DNA of 64,000 nt, from assembly GCA_029834535.1 (NCBI GenBank), contig JAQMWT010000664.1, positions 186,001 through 250,000 on the forward strand. Direction: 5' to 3'. The notes under the pieces were generated by a model. It did no database searches and was not told where the DNA came from. It saw only the letters and a list, made by a program, of their open reading frames with translations. This document shows positions 31,787 through 41,665 of this stretch, piece after piece. Within the stretch, counting starts at the first letter, position 1, and every line of letters starts with the position of its first letter. The DNA is from Chrysophaeum taylorii. Lineage: Eukaryota > Sar > Pelagophyceae > Pelagomonadales > Pelagomonadaceae. The position numbers and the translations under genes were made by a program.

Positions 31787-31882
31787 TGTTACGAATGGAA
31801 TGAGGCGTTAGACTAGCGATAAGAGAAAGACGTATGGATACTGGATACGTGGTGCAGGGGTAAGTGTCATAGCTTCCTCACA
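31787..31882 (-). repeat. copia-1 copy 3, 5' LTR (96 bp)
   Basis: Partner of the LTR at 26943-27038. On the sense strand it starts TGTGAGGAAGC and ends CGTAACA, immediately followed by the primer-binding site. Confidence 0.92.
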
Positions 31883-31887
31883 CGTCA

Positions 31888-32030
31888 GGCACATCCCTCA
31901 TACCCCACAAACCCACCCACATCCTTCATGCTCCCCACACACACCCCCCTCTTAGCAGTCGACATTTAAAGACAAACAAACAAACAGACAAACAAACAGA
32001 CAAACATCTGTCGATTAGTAGTAAGGACAA
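31888..32030 (+). repeat. Continuation of LINE tail array beyond copia-1
   Basis: This is the part of the tail unit displaced by the copia insertion, ending in (ACAAACAG)n and ATCTGTCGATTAGTAGTAAG. That same end, inverted, starts the copy at 53628. Confidence 0.85.
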
Positions 32031-32169
32031 GTGCAGGAAAGAATCTCCCAGGCGTTGAGGCGCGGGAGACAGAGCTTATGATGCTACCGTCGACAAGTCT
32101 CAGCTCGTCCGCGATGCCTTCATTAATACATAGTTCGTGGTATAGAGGAATGAAAACCGCGTTTAGAAA

Positions 32170-32760
32170 GGCCGTGTTTGGACGTCAGCTACAACAGAGT
32201 TTGTCGCAAAAAAAAAAGAGCGGGCGCTGAAGGATGCCGGGGCCGAGGAGATGATCAAGGCGCACGCGCCAAGACCGCCGCCGGAGTTGCCGCTCGTGGA
32301 GCGCCGGAGTCTGTTGTGGATCAAGAAGGTAAGCTCGGAGTGGGCAGCCGCCCTCGCAGCCCGCTGGGGGAAATCAAATCAAATCAAATCAAATCGGGGC
32401 CTTGAGAAGAAGAAGATCACAGACGATTGCAACAACAAGTTCTACGGCGAGGACGCGGAGTGGGTGGGAAACTCGGTCATTCATTCATACGCCGAGAGAA
32501 ATACTTCGTCGTACCTCGAGCAGGCTGGCTACTCAGCCAAGAAGATCAAGCAGACGCTCCCCGAGGGCCTTAGGTTTTGCACCTGGTGAGTGATGAGAAC
32601 ACGCCGCCACCACCACCCAAGAAGAAGGAGAAGAAGAAAGCCGACGATGTAAACGCGTATTCATCACGCTCAAAGCCCGGGCGGCTCCAGGCTCGCCTCG
32701 ATCTTCATCATCGGCATTACCTCATTCAAGCTCTGAACACTACTACCTCAAGCCTGTGAG
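32170..32760 (+). pseudogene. Unrecognised coding remnant with (AAATC)n
   Basis: Plus ORF 32251-32589 begins inside a Lys/Ala-rich stretch (RALKDAGAEEMIKAHA), continues through WAAALAARWG, and ends KKITDDCNNKFYGEDAEWVGNSVIHSYAE...LPEGLRFCTW. A Pro/Lys-rich ORF follows. The sequence looks like real protein but matches no family I know. An (AAATC)5 microsatellite (32371-32395) interrupts it in frame-changing fashion. It may be a mobile-element protein. Confidence 0.3.
32371..32395. repeat. (AAATC)5 microsatellite
   Basis: Five perfect pentamers within the unrecognised coding remnant. Confidence 0.95.
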
Positions 32761-33882
32761 AGCCACATCAAACACCTCATCTAAACTATGTTTTTGGGCG
32801 TCCACGATGTCCTCCTCCACCCGGAAGCATGGCAGAGCTCCAGTGTCGGGGGGGGGGCTGTGGGTGTCCGAGGAGAGACTATCCTTCAAAAACCGGAAGA
32901 CCCCCCCCCCGGGGCCACCCGAGAGTGACCAACTTCGGACCGGTCAAATCGGACGACCCCGCCGCTCGACCCCAGGTCTTCGTTAACGGGTCGAGTTGCT
33001 TATCTTGTTGGCGCTGCGCTGCGGAGAGATTTTCTTTTCCCTCGTTCAAATACTGGAGATTAACAGGTATACAACTTGGCACGAGATCGGAGCGGAAATC
33101 TAGGTTCGACTCTACTGCAGCAACCCGACGAAGCTCCCCGCCGTGATCCGTGCCGACGCAGGCGGAAGCCGCGGGACTAAGGCTCTGTCCTGGGATTGGC
33201 CAGCTACGACGACGCGGGCCATCCTCTCGGAGTACGGGCGTTTCGAGCCAAAGCCTACAACCCGATGCTGCCCAAGGTCGAAGCAGAAGTTCGCTCGACG
33301 GAGATCGCCGAGAACCTCTAGAAAAAGGACGTTAAGCTGCAGCTGAGCCTGACGTCCCCTTCTTCACAACTTTCTTTCGACCTACTACGTCCCCAGCCAC
33401 GAGATAGATAGACCCGGCGCGCGACGTCCTGATGCAGTTCGATCGATATGCGCTACGCTGGGGTGAGCTCCTCCTCCAGTTCACATCCACGACGTGGACA
33501 GCGCCGATCGCAACAACCTGAATCTGCCGATCATCATCGAGTAACGGCAAACGAGCGCGACCATACTTCGACGGTCGAGAGCATCAAACGTGGTGGCCTG
33601 CGTGGAGAGCATCGAGCTATATCATCATCACGGCTGAACGCGACGTACTGTGACCCCTTTTTAAGACCGACTCGCCGTGTCCGTGGTGCGACGCCAGTCC
33701 AGACGAAGAATGAAAAGTGGTTCATCACTTGCGGAGTTTCTCGAAAAAATGCTTAAGCCGGCAACAAAAGAGTCTCGAACATGGACAACGCTGTCGCGCC
33801 CACGCGAGCAAAAACTTCGCCAAACTGACGTGGCGCGAGTCCCGTCAACGAAGGTCGCGACCATCGAAAACTTCGTTCTTCG
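32760..33882. other. No convincing gene
   Basis: Short, frame-broken protein-like pieces only, such as SYDDAGHPLGVRAFRAKAYNPMLPKVEAEV at about 33205-33300 on the plus strand. These are probably relics. No RNA gene or regulatory site is recognised. Confidence 0.3.
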
Positions 33883-34156
33883 CAGTCGTATTCACTTCGC
33901 GTTCACTTCTGAAATCTGACGGCTTCCCCTGCCTGTCTGCGATGAGCGAATTGGTCGAGCCGCAGTAATTTGGGGCGGAGGATGACGTCGATGAGGAGGA
34001 GGAGGAAGAGGCGCCGTCGGAACAGAACGAGGAGTGCGAGAACGAGTTGAGGCGGTGATGCTGACGGACAACACACCAACAAAAAATCGACGAGCGACTA
34101 GGTCCAAGGCGCGGGACAGCGTGCGACGTCTGGCGGAAAATCATGATATGACCGCA

Positions 34157-34179
34157 TTAATTAATTAATTAATTAATTA
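34157..34179. repeat. (TTAA)n microsatellite
   Basis: Nearly six perfect TTAA units within hAT-3 copy 2. Confidence 0.95.
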
Positions 34180-34189
34180 GCGGGGAGGC

Positions 34190-35330
34190 AACGCGCGCGT
34201 GTGTTCTGTGCTGGAAGCGACTAAAAGGGACGAGGGACGTCAAGATATGGCAGACGACCTCTTGAGCACTGTAAGGATATGCATCCGGACAGCACGAGCG
34301 GGTCCGTCAGCACGGTTCACGAAGAAACAAAAGACGGACGAAGAAAAAAAGGAGGACGTAATAATGAGGGCCCACAGCGTTGAAGGATAACAAAGCGCGG
34401 ATTGCCAGTTACTTCCAAGCCATGCCAGGCAAAGCACTCTGCCCACCTCCAGGCATTCGCGGCACTACGCTGAATAATATCGCTGCTTTATTCGGATTAT
34501 TATTTTTCGAAAACACGTCGTTCAGGAAGAGCGCACGAGGCGGCTCACGGCAACCCATTCGCCCAGGTGCTGCACGACGGAGGGATTTTCAAAGATACGT
34601 TACAGGCCATCCGTATCTCCTTCATTGGAGTGGCGTTGAGACGGTGTGCCTGCCTCGTTCCAGCTGGAACCAATTCCCGCTGCCGTGCTCCGTGCTCGAG
34701 GAGCGCGCGGGAGTCGATGTGGCGACTATGGTCATCCAAGACCGGGCTGATATTGGCGTCGCCGAAGAGTTAATGGTCGAAGCGATATCTCGGCGGCGAC
34801 TTGACACAGGAATCCATTCCCAGCCGGCCAAGAGCTGCTGAACAGTGCCCACGATGGAGCCACGTACTTTTCTTACGGCGCTGAAGGATCTGCATGCGCT
34901 TTTGCCGTGCAGGCCCTGCGTTACCTGAAAAAAAGGATGGCCCGCAACCTTTCGGCGGCACTCTACGAACCTGAAGCTAGCGGCGATATTGGCGATGACT
35001 GGATCTCGAGAACGGGGAAGCGCTGTTTCCAGCGCTCGAGAAGAAGGAGGGTGAAATCGCTTTTTGGGACCATGCTCGACATTGGGAGGCTGTATCGTCC
35101 GCTCACCAAGGAGCAGTATGGGTTCCTTCCGGACATGGCGAGAGGCTCAAGGGGTTCGATTTGGTGCTGTGAGCGCTGCTGCTTGAGCGCGGGAAAAAAA
35201 AAATCTCGTACTGCCCGAGGGAAAGAAAGAAAGAAACACCTTTGCTCAGCGCAGACGAGACGGACAAAGTTGCAATGGTTCTGCGCACGAACAAGAAGGT
35301 GGCCCGTCTAGCGACCTCGGACCCAAGAGC
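34190..35330 (+). pseudogene. hAT-3 transposase fragments (copy 2)
   Basis: In order on the plus strand: a BED-type finger remnant (CVLCWKRLKG at about 34200-34235), ARIASYFQAMPGKALCPP (34400-34455), VLHDGGIFKDTLQAIRISFIGVALRR (34570-34650), a TGLILASPKS block near 34745-34770, then a jump to KEQYGFLPDMARGS (35108-35150) and LSADETDKVAMVLRTNKKVARL (about 35255-35310). These align with copy 1 in the same order, with the helical domain missing. Confidence 0.6.
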
Positions 35331-35769
35331 GAGTTCAAAAACGACGAGAGCACCATCCCCCCCCTTTGATGGATGTGGAGGAAGAAGAAGATGAAGACAC
35401 CGTCACTAATGCAAGAAATGCCCCTCGCTCGACCTCTCCTTCACACGAATGAAACTGAGAGTACGAGGCTTGATCAGTAGCGGAAACTGACAGGGCGGCA
35501 GGGACTGGTGGCGTTAAAAAAAAAAAAAGTGTTCACTTCACTAGACTTGCTTAGTGAAAAGAAAAGAGCCGCGTTCACTAGGCGTGAATAACGCTGGTTC
35601 AAGTAACATAAATCTTTTATTCGACGGGAATTCGAGGGATCTGGAGAAAGCCGGCCCGCCACCTTCAGGCATTCGTGATCGCATCCTTTTTGGTTCCTCT
35701 CCGGAGCTCCGAGCGCGATCTGGTACTTACTGGAGAATTCCACCATGTTTTTCCATTTCCGTGGAAAAA

Positions 35770-37135
35770 TAAATATTTCCGGAAACTAGACTTTCGGCGC
35801 CCACCTTGCGGACTGAGGAGCCCAAAGTGGTTGTAAAAAAACGCCCTCAATAGAGAGAGGGAGAGAGAGAGAGAGAGAGAGAGGCGTGGGTGGGTGGGTG
35901 GGTGTCCGCGCTGAGGTGTCTGCGACCGCCACCAGTGCGGGAAGGTGCGGTGGTGTGAGCATGCGAGGGGCTCGGTGGTTTTAGGAAAGTCTTTTTAAAG
36001 ATCGTCAGCTGTTGTAAGAGGGAGTGCGAGCATGCGAGGGGCTCGGTGGCTTGCTCGAGTGTTTCGTTTAACTTCGATGGCAACGCTAGCAGCTTTTTTT
36101 CAGTCGCAACGCTTTTTGAGGGGCTTTGAGAGCTGCGAACCTCGGACATCGTCGTCGAAAAGGAAGGCTGTCTGTCGTCGATGCGGCTGTGCTGGCGAGG
36201 AGTCTCGTCGACGTCGGCACCTACTCTAGGATAATAAGCGGCCGGCGGGAAGAGGCACCAGAGGCAGAGGGGAGTGTCTTCTTCTAGCAACCTTAGCCTT
36301 AATAACAGTCGGAGTTCGACTGTCGTCCACATTGTTTTCTTCGAGTTTAAGCCCCCTGTTGACTGACTCACTGACTGACAAGGCGCGTTCTTGCTGTCCC
36401 ACTGAGCGTCGTAGTTGTAGACCCGCGGCTGGAATTTCACAACCCTCCCGAACCACCATGATGGCTCTCAAAGGTCGTCGTCGTCGAGGTGTCCAACAAG
36501 CAGCAAAGTAGAACGTAGAGCGGGATCTATATTCGTCTTCGCGGAGAGAGAAAAAAAGGAAGCCAGCTTGTCGACGAACGAGAAGCCTGGAGGAGGAACT
36601 TCAAACAACTCATCGAAGTAGAGCGCAGTGCCATCTTGCTCTTCGTCTCTCCCGTCGTCGTTTTCTTCCAAATCAAGATCTTGGTCGTCCTTGCTGCCAT
36701 TGTCATCATCATGGCTCTCACCCGGCAGATTATTAGTCACTCCCCGATGTGATGTTCGCGCTTTGAAACTCTAAAAGACCGCGACGGGTCCGGCGCCTCG
36801 AGCGTCAGCTTTGTCTTGACGTTCGCCGCGACCGTCAACTTCGAGGGGGGGTTCCAGGGGCGTCCAGCACCGCCGCTTCTTCACTAAAGAACGCCAACAC
36901 TTTCAACAACCCTTTGTCACTACTGAAAGGCTGACCCCTGTAAGGAGGTTCACTCAGCGCCTTGTGAACTGAACGACACGACACCGCGGGGGGGGGACCT
37001 CCCCTCCCGCCCATCCCACTCGAGCGTGTGGCCCATGACACCAACACGAACGTGCACGCCGGCGCTCTCACTAAGCGGTCTGTCTCACAGTGGGCGAGCG
37101 TGGAGGAATTGCGCGCGCACTACTACATACTGAAT
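35770..37135. repeat. Large inverted repeat, left arm
   Basis: Inverse of 41666-43010. The arms share, among other blocks, the AACTTCAAACAACTC / DELFEVPPPGFSF coding stretch, the GAACGCCAACACTTTCAAC stretch and the GGCGCCGAAAGTCT stretch near the outer edge. They carry many small indels, so the duplication is not recent. Similarity stops near 35770 and 37135. Microsatellites (GA)n at 35853-35883 and (GGGT)n at 35886-35902 occur only in this arm. Confidence 0.8.
36468..36740 (-). pseudogene. Unrecognised acidic protein fragment (left arm)
   Basis: The ORF reads an acidic run (DDQDLDLEENDDGRDEEQDG), then ALYFDELFEVPPPGFSFVDKLASFFSLSAKTNIDPALRSTLLLVGHL. The right arm encodes the same segment at about 42110-42318. 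Downstream, WWFGRVVKFQPRVYNYDAQW resembles a small beta-barrel next to DNA-transposon domains, but I cannot name the family. Confidence 0.35.
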
Positions 37136-37272
37136 AGTGAGGTTCCGCAGAAACGCTGAAAAAAAAAGCGAACGGTCATCATTTAACGACTCTAAAACGG
37201 CAACGTAATAACGGCTCTCCAAATTTATTTATTTATCGAAAATGTCAGCACAGAAAAAAAATTGCTTTCAAA
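37136..37272. other. Short AT-rich leader
   Basis: About 135 AT-rich bases between the left arm of the inverted repeat and the ATG at 37273. They could hold a promoter for the ORF that follows, but no element is identifiable. Confidence 0.25.
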
Positions 37273-38382
37273 ATGTCGAACCCTTTCGATAACTTCTTCA
37301 ACCAAAAAATAAATGCTTCAACAAAAGCAGCGGTTGGCTACGGCGGGCGTTGTGATAGATACGGTTTGAGATGTCACATCACGTCTAAGTTGTCGTTCAG
37401 CAGCAGCAGCAGCAGCCACCTGGCGGACCCGAAGATCAAGAAGGAGACCTTCTTCGTCCGCAACTGGGTGGCCTTCGACCCGTTCAACGCGAGGAAGGAC
37501 AGGACGGTGATGTGGGGGGACTTGTGCGCGGAGTTCACCAAAGCCACCAACATTGGCGTTACCAAGCCGACGTACGAGAAAAAGATAAAGTGGTTGATCA
37601 AGGAGCGGATCAAGGCTGCTGTCGCCGAGCAGGCGGAGGCGAAGGACACGGGCAACAATGACAAGGAGGACGTGAGTGAGTACGAGCGTGTGCTGGACAA
37701 GAGGCGGTCGAACAGCAACGGCAGGCTGAGGAGAATGGATAGAGACCGCTCGGCCGCAGAGCGGAAAGAGAGGCCCGCCGAGCAGGAGAAGATCGAATCT
37801 ATCGGCAACGCTACGTTGAACACCGCCATCCAACGAATGTAGGGCGCAAAGATGAGGGTTTGGGACGTCGCTGGCGACGAGGAGGAGAACGACGACGACG
37901 ACGACTACGAATTCGATCGGGATTGCGGGTCGGGTGGGCAGCCGAAGAAGAAGAGAGCGAAGGTTTCCCCCCGGTCGCGTGCGGCTCCCGTGGTCGACTC
38001 GACGAACCTGGGTGGGGACGACGACGACGCGGAGAATCGAGTGACAACCATCTTCTTCCCAGCAGTCGACCGTCCCGTCCCGCTGCGAACGTCCCGGCTT
38101 CCAGCGAAGAGGTGCCAACCTACGCCGGACGAATGCCCTCGCAAAAGGTTCAGGAGGCAGCGTCCAGCGGTTCGGGTGTATATTCGTTTATCAATTGAGC
38201 CTGCGATCAAGCGCGACCAAAGAGGTCCACCCCGAGCGCCGCGGCAACAGAGCCTCGCACCCACGCTACAATGTGTCGCGCCAAAGTCAAAGCGAGTTTT
38301 AATTTTCGAGCCGCGAGAAAAAGTGGCGCTTTTCGGGACGAGGCGGCCGAGCAGGTTGGGGCGATGTTCGGGGAATGGTTAG
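37273..38382 (+). CDS. Possible nuclear DNA-binding protein, interrupted by one in-frame TAG
   Basis: From ATG 37273 a 189-codon ORF ends at TAG 37840-37842. The same frame continues without another stop to 38382, with an ATG at 37852. The first part has a Ser-rich patch and then FFVRNWVAFDPFNARKDRT, MWGDLCAEFTKATNIGVTKPTYEKKIKWLIKERIKA, suggestive of a Myb/SANT-like fold by its Trp spacing. A charged helix with RMDRDRSAAERKERPAEQEKIESIG follows. The second part is acidic (EEENDDDDDYEFD) followed by PKKKRAKV, a likely nuclear localisation signal. The part after about 38040 resembles the inverted sequence 39050-39230. It could be a transposon accessory protein or a host factor; the family call is tentative. 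Confidence 0.45.
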
Positions 38383-38399
38383 GGCCACGCGAAGCCCCA

Positions 38400-38890
38400 C
38401 CATCATCGAGCCCGGATGGCGCGTTGTGACTAGTTAACAAGCATAGACTTCGGAGTCAGAAAAAAGAAAAATATTTTCGCCAAAGAAACCGACAATCTCG
38501 GACAGGCTCTCTTCGTCGGCGAGGGCGGACTCATCTTTGGGGCAGCAGCATGGGGCTTGTCGACGGGGGAGTGGGCTTCTTAAATTCTAAGGGGGCTTTC
38601 TCGTTGTTGCGTCCGTGCGGCCATAGATGAAGGACTTGAGCTGGCCGGAGCTTCGAACGCCCCCCGACGAAGGGCGCGGAGTATTCTCGGAGCGGCGCTC
38701 CTCCCCCCCAGGCGTCGGCCTGTGCTCCTTCGCCGCGACCGCGGCCTTGCTCCTCTCATTGGCGGCGGCCTCCTCGAGCAAGGAACTCTCGTACTCGGGA
38801 CCGGGTCGCTCTAGGAATCATCGTACCCAGGGATCATAAATTTTGGGGAAAAACCCCTATGGCTGGCACTATAAGAAGTCAAATGTTGGG
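38400..38890. other. Repeat-derived, no gene
   Basis: Plus-strand frames include ETDNLGQALFVGEGGLIFGAAAWG (38460-38545), related to 10248-10310. No intact ORF is present. Confidence 0.3.
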
Positions 38891-39231
38891 ATCAAGTGTT
38901 TAATGGTGCTACGTGGCTATGCCCTGACTCGTCGCTTGAAACCGCCCTAAAAAAGAGGGACGCTCAAAGAGGTGGCGGTGCGGCTGCTTGAAGGTTTTGG
39001 TGTGGTGTGTGGTACCCTGATCGCCGACTGCGGTTGCGATGGAGGACGGTGCCTCATGAATCCTGAGCCTTGCGAGGGCATCCGCCCTCCCGGCGTAGGT
39101 TGGCACCTATTCGCCTCCCGGGCGGGCCGGTTGGCAGCCGGAACGTTCGCAGTGGGACGGGGTATGGCCGGGGGGCGAAGACGGAAGGTTATCGACGAGT
39201 TGGTTGTCAGTCACATCGCGGTCTCCTCGTC

Positions 39232-39376
39232 GCATGGCGACAAGCTTGATGGTCACTCTCCGCCGACCGACCTTTCGGCGCTCCTCGTCTACAGGCCCGT
39301 GATTCCGGACTGGCTCCTGTCGGTCCGGCCTGGCTCCCATGCCCGGGAGAGGTCTGAAGTTAGTTAGTTAGTTAGT
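39232..39376. mobile_element. SINE-like element, copy 2
   Basis: Same 138-bp body as 20378-20518, here with a longer (GTTA)n tail followed by a GGGGT-rich stretch (39377-39400). It lies within the MULE relic and separates its C-terminal coding pieces. Confidence 0.65.
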
Positions 39377-39473
39377 GTGGGTGGGGTGGGGTGGGGTGGC
39401 AGCCGAGCCCGGAATGGCAGCGCGCTTAGTTGCGGCCGCGATGTCCCGCGATGTCGAGCAGACTTCTTCGCGC

Positions 39474-39962
39474 TCAACGGCGCCTCTCCGCCGTGCGCTT
39501 TGGCACCGCGACCACGGCCCCGCTTGCGGAAGGGTAGAGGATAGTCGTGTTTTCCGGGACTTGAGCGTTCTTTAGGCGGATTGCGAGAGCGTGCTTGCAC
39601 TTGTAATAGTGCCAGAATTTGCACGGCAGCTGCACGAGTGTAGAACGTGTGTATGCGATTGATGTTTCCCGGGTCCAGCCTTTTCGAGGACGTGGGCCGC
39701 CCCGACGATGCTCAGAGCCTCGTGTCCAGGGACTTTCCGTCCACGGTGGTGCGAGACAAGCCGCCGTTTTCTGCGACAAAGTCACGGAGAAATCGAAGGG
39801 TCTGCTCGCTCTTGGTCGCATTGACAGAAAAAAATGCCCTTGACTGCTGCTTCGCGTCCGGCGGACACGAGAGTATATGACGAAGGTGTCGGACTTGACT
39901 TTCTTGAGGAAATCGCCATCATGAGCTTGCCAGCGTGAATGTACTCCTGCGCCACCTTCCAA
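39474..39962 (-). pseudogene. MULE transposase C-terminus with SWIM-like finger
   Basis: This 162-codon ORF covers DGDFLKKVKSDTFVIYSRVRR, MRPRASRPFDFSV, and the SWIM-like CKFWHYYKCKH cluster followed by ALAIRLKNAQVPENTTILYP. An Arg/Gly-rich tail follows in another frame (PLPFRKRGRGRG). The upstream catalytic block lies in ORF 40376-40005 in a different frame. Confidence 0.5.
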
Positions 39963-40949
39963 TCCCTGCCGTAGATCTATCTGCGGGTGCTGAGCAAATA
40001 TCCATCATTTTGGCTCCTCCGAGTCTCGAGGTACCGGACGATGCTTCTCCAGGCTGGAACCTACTACGCCGACGACCTCGCGGGCAGTGCCATCCTCCTT
40101 GATGAGGTTGTTGCAGGATTCGTTGTTGCCGTTGTTGTCGCGCGGCGTACCGGGAGCGCACCCGTTCGAGATCCAGCCGGCAATTTTTTTCTCATACTTC
40201 GACAGACCGTACTCTACGAGCACCAGAGACTTGGATGTGAATGCGGGGCTTTTCTCGGTCCACTCGTCGGTGAAGCGACGACGCAGGAGTACCTTGTCGA
40301 GACAGACCGCCGCCGATCGTGACGACGACGACGCTAATTTGCTCCATCTCGCAGCATACAGGACGTTCCGTCGCACTCGTTCCCAGATCGCATCTTATCT
40401 TATCTTATCTTCAGCGACAAATAATATCTCGTCGAGTGGTCGCAGCCGTCGCTTCGCCATATGCTGAACGCTGGTGATTTTTTTAGTCGTGTGCATCAGG
40501 AGTGACGTCGCGACTTGAAGACATCTTAGAGTGCCATACCCAAAATTTATTATCCCTGCGTACGTAAACCATGATCCCCCGAGGGAATTTTCCCGGCGGC
40601 AACGTCGTTCCGGCTGGATTTACATCGTCTACGACGGGAAGGATAAAGAGACCTGGTTCACCACGAACCCTCGTACTTGAAAAACGGCTCTAAGGCGGCC
40701 AACTCCTGGCGGCGCTTTGTCTTGGACGACGACCTTAAATCTCTCGTCGACGTGGAAGACGATCCCGAGCTCCCGCAAACTGAGCCCATAATGGACGAAG
40801 ACGACGATTTGCGACGTCCCGACCCAACGGGTCGAGCAGGGGCCCGGATGTCTAGCCGAGGTTTCCGACTCACCTCCTCGCTCCAAACTCGTCGGCACCC
40901 TCCCCCCGGCTGCCCTACGTTACATTGTTAAGAGGCCGCAACGCGTCGT

Positions 40950-41665
40950 AGACACGCATATCCAGAACGGCGACTCCAATTAGGACGACTATCAGCAGCG
41001 CTAGCGGTGCTGAAATTGGAGATATGAAGTCCGGACCACCGCATGAGATGGTGCCGACGAAGTCAATGCGGCTTTTTTAGTAGGTTCTTTTTACGAGAGG
41101 CGGGGGGTCTTCCGTACGAACACTTCCCGGTCAAAATTTTAAGCAAATTTAAACCCTGCGGTGGTGCTATATTGATTGAGATCCCGAAATTCGGTGTTGG
41201 GAGCTGCGAGTGCTCGGGGGAGTCTAGATGGTGTTGATTCGGAGGGCGTTAGCTTCGCTGCGTTGAAAATCGATAGTTAACGGCGTTGTCCTAAAAACAC
41301 TTTTAGTAATGTTGTACCACACCTTTTGAGTAAAGTAATTCGTATAGGCCGGGCATTATGATGCCCCAGCGTAAAGTAAAGGTAAATGGTGCCCAAGGTG
41401 AAAATTCAATTTTGCTCGCTTTTCTATTATTCCAGTCCCAACCTCGTGCAGGCTCGGAGCACTAGACAACGATGCGATGAACGAACTGGTTCACTGCTCA
41501 TGGATAATCGCCGTCGCCTCCTTTGTTGTTTTCTTCTTCGAGTATGACTCGCGCGGAAAAGAAAATGGAAATGTCTGGAAATGGAAGTTTCCAGATTATT
41601 CTAGAAATATCCAAGGGCCTCTCTCTCAGAGGCTGGAAAAAAAGGTGCTGCGTCAAATCATGAAC
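40950..41665. other. No gene recognised
   Basis: About 700 bp with only short ORFs of no recognisable family. Stretches such as 41380-41430 are AT-rich. Confidence 0.3.

Larger units (their letters stand above)
26943..31882 (-). mobile_element. Ty1/copia copia-1, copy 3, structurally complete
   Basis: This 4940-bp element is bounded by 96-bp direct LTRs (26943-27038 and 31787-31882) that differ at very few positions. It is flanked by a perfect 5-bp duplication, CGTCA (26938-26942 and 31883-31887). The LTRs begin TG and end CA. The primer-binding site is directly inside the 5' LTR. Removing the element and one CGTCA rejoins the LINE tail (…CCGTCA|GGCACATCCCT), as seen in the uninterrupted copy at 26545-26565. 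Gag is at the right, RT/RNase H at the left. Frame damage shows it is not autonomous, despite intact ends. Confidence 0.92.
33883..35596 (+). mobile_element. hAT-3 copy 2, internally deleted
   Basis: Ends resemble those of copy 1 (CAGTCGTATTCACTTCGCG at 33883; …GTGAATAACGCTG ending 35596), with GTTCACTTC-type subterminal motifs at both ends (33893-33915; 35530-35580). At 1.7 kb it is about half of copy 1 and lacks most of the middle transposase domain. No convincing TSD was found; flanking octamers share only GTTC. A (TTAA)n microsatellite sits at 34157-34179. Confidence 0.65.
38900..40950 (-). mobile_element. MULE (Mutator-like) relic
   Basis: Minus-strand frames read KYEKKIAGWISNGCAPGTPRDNNGNNESCNNLIKEDGTAREVVG (about 40200-40090). 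This matches the MULE pattern in which an 'xxTNNxxESxNxxxK' block follows the last catalytic residue. Farther downstream, STLVQLPCKFWHYYKCKHALAIRLKN (about 39640-39565) is a SWIM-type zinc finger (CxxxWxxxCKH variant), also typical of MULE transposases. FFLSMRPRASRPFDF at about 39835-39790 lies between. The frame is broken repeatedly and the C-terminal part is split by a SINE-like insertion at 39232-39376. No TIRs were recognised; the enclosing inverted repeat arms are a possible but unproven candidate. Confidence 0.55.

Noticed and set aside
35853-35902. GA and GGGT microsatellites as regulatory GAGA sites
   Set aside because: Simple repeats present in only one arm of the inverted repeat, with no gene positioned to use them.
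37840-37842. TAG reassigned as a sense codon
   Set aside because: The Mpv17-ACT gene appears to end at TAG (21522-21524). The interrupted ORFs are better explained as decay.
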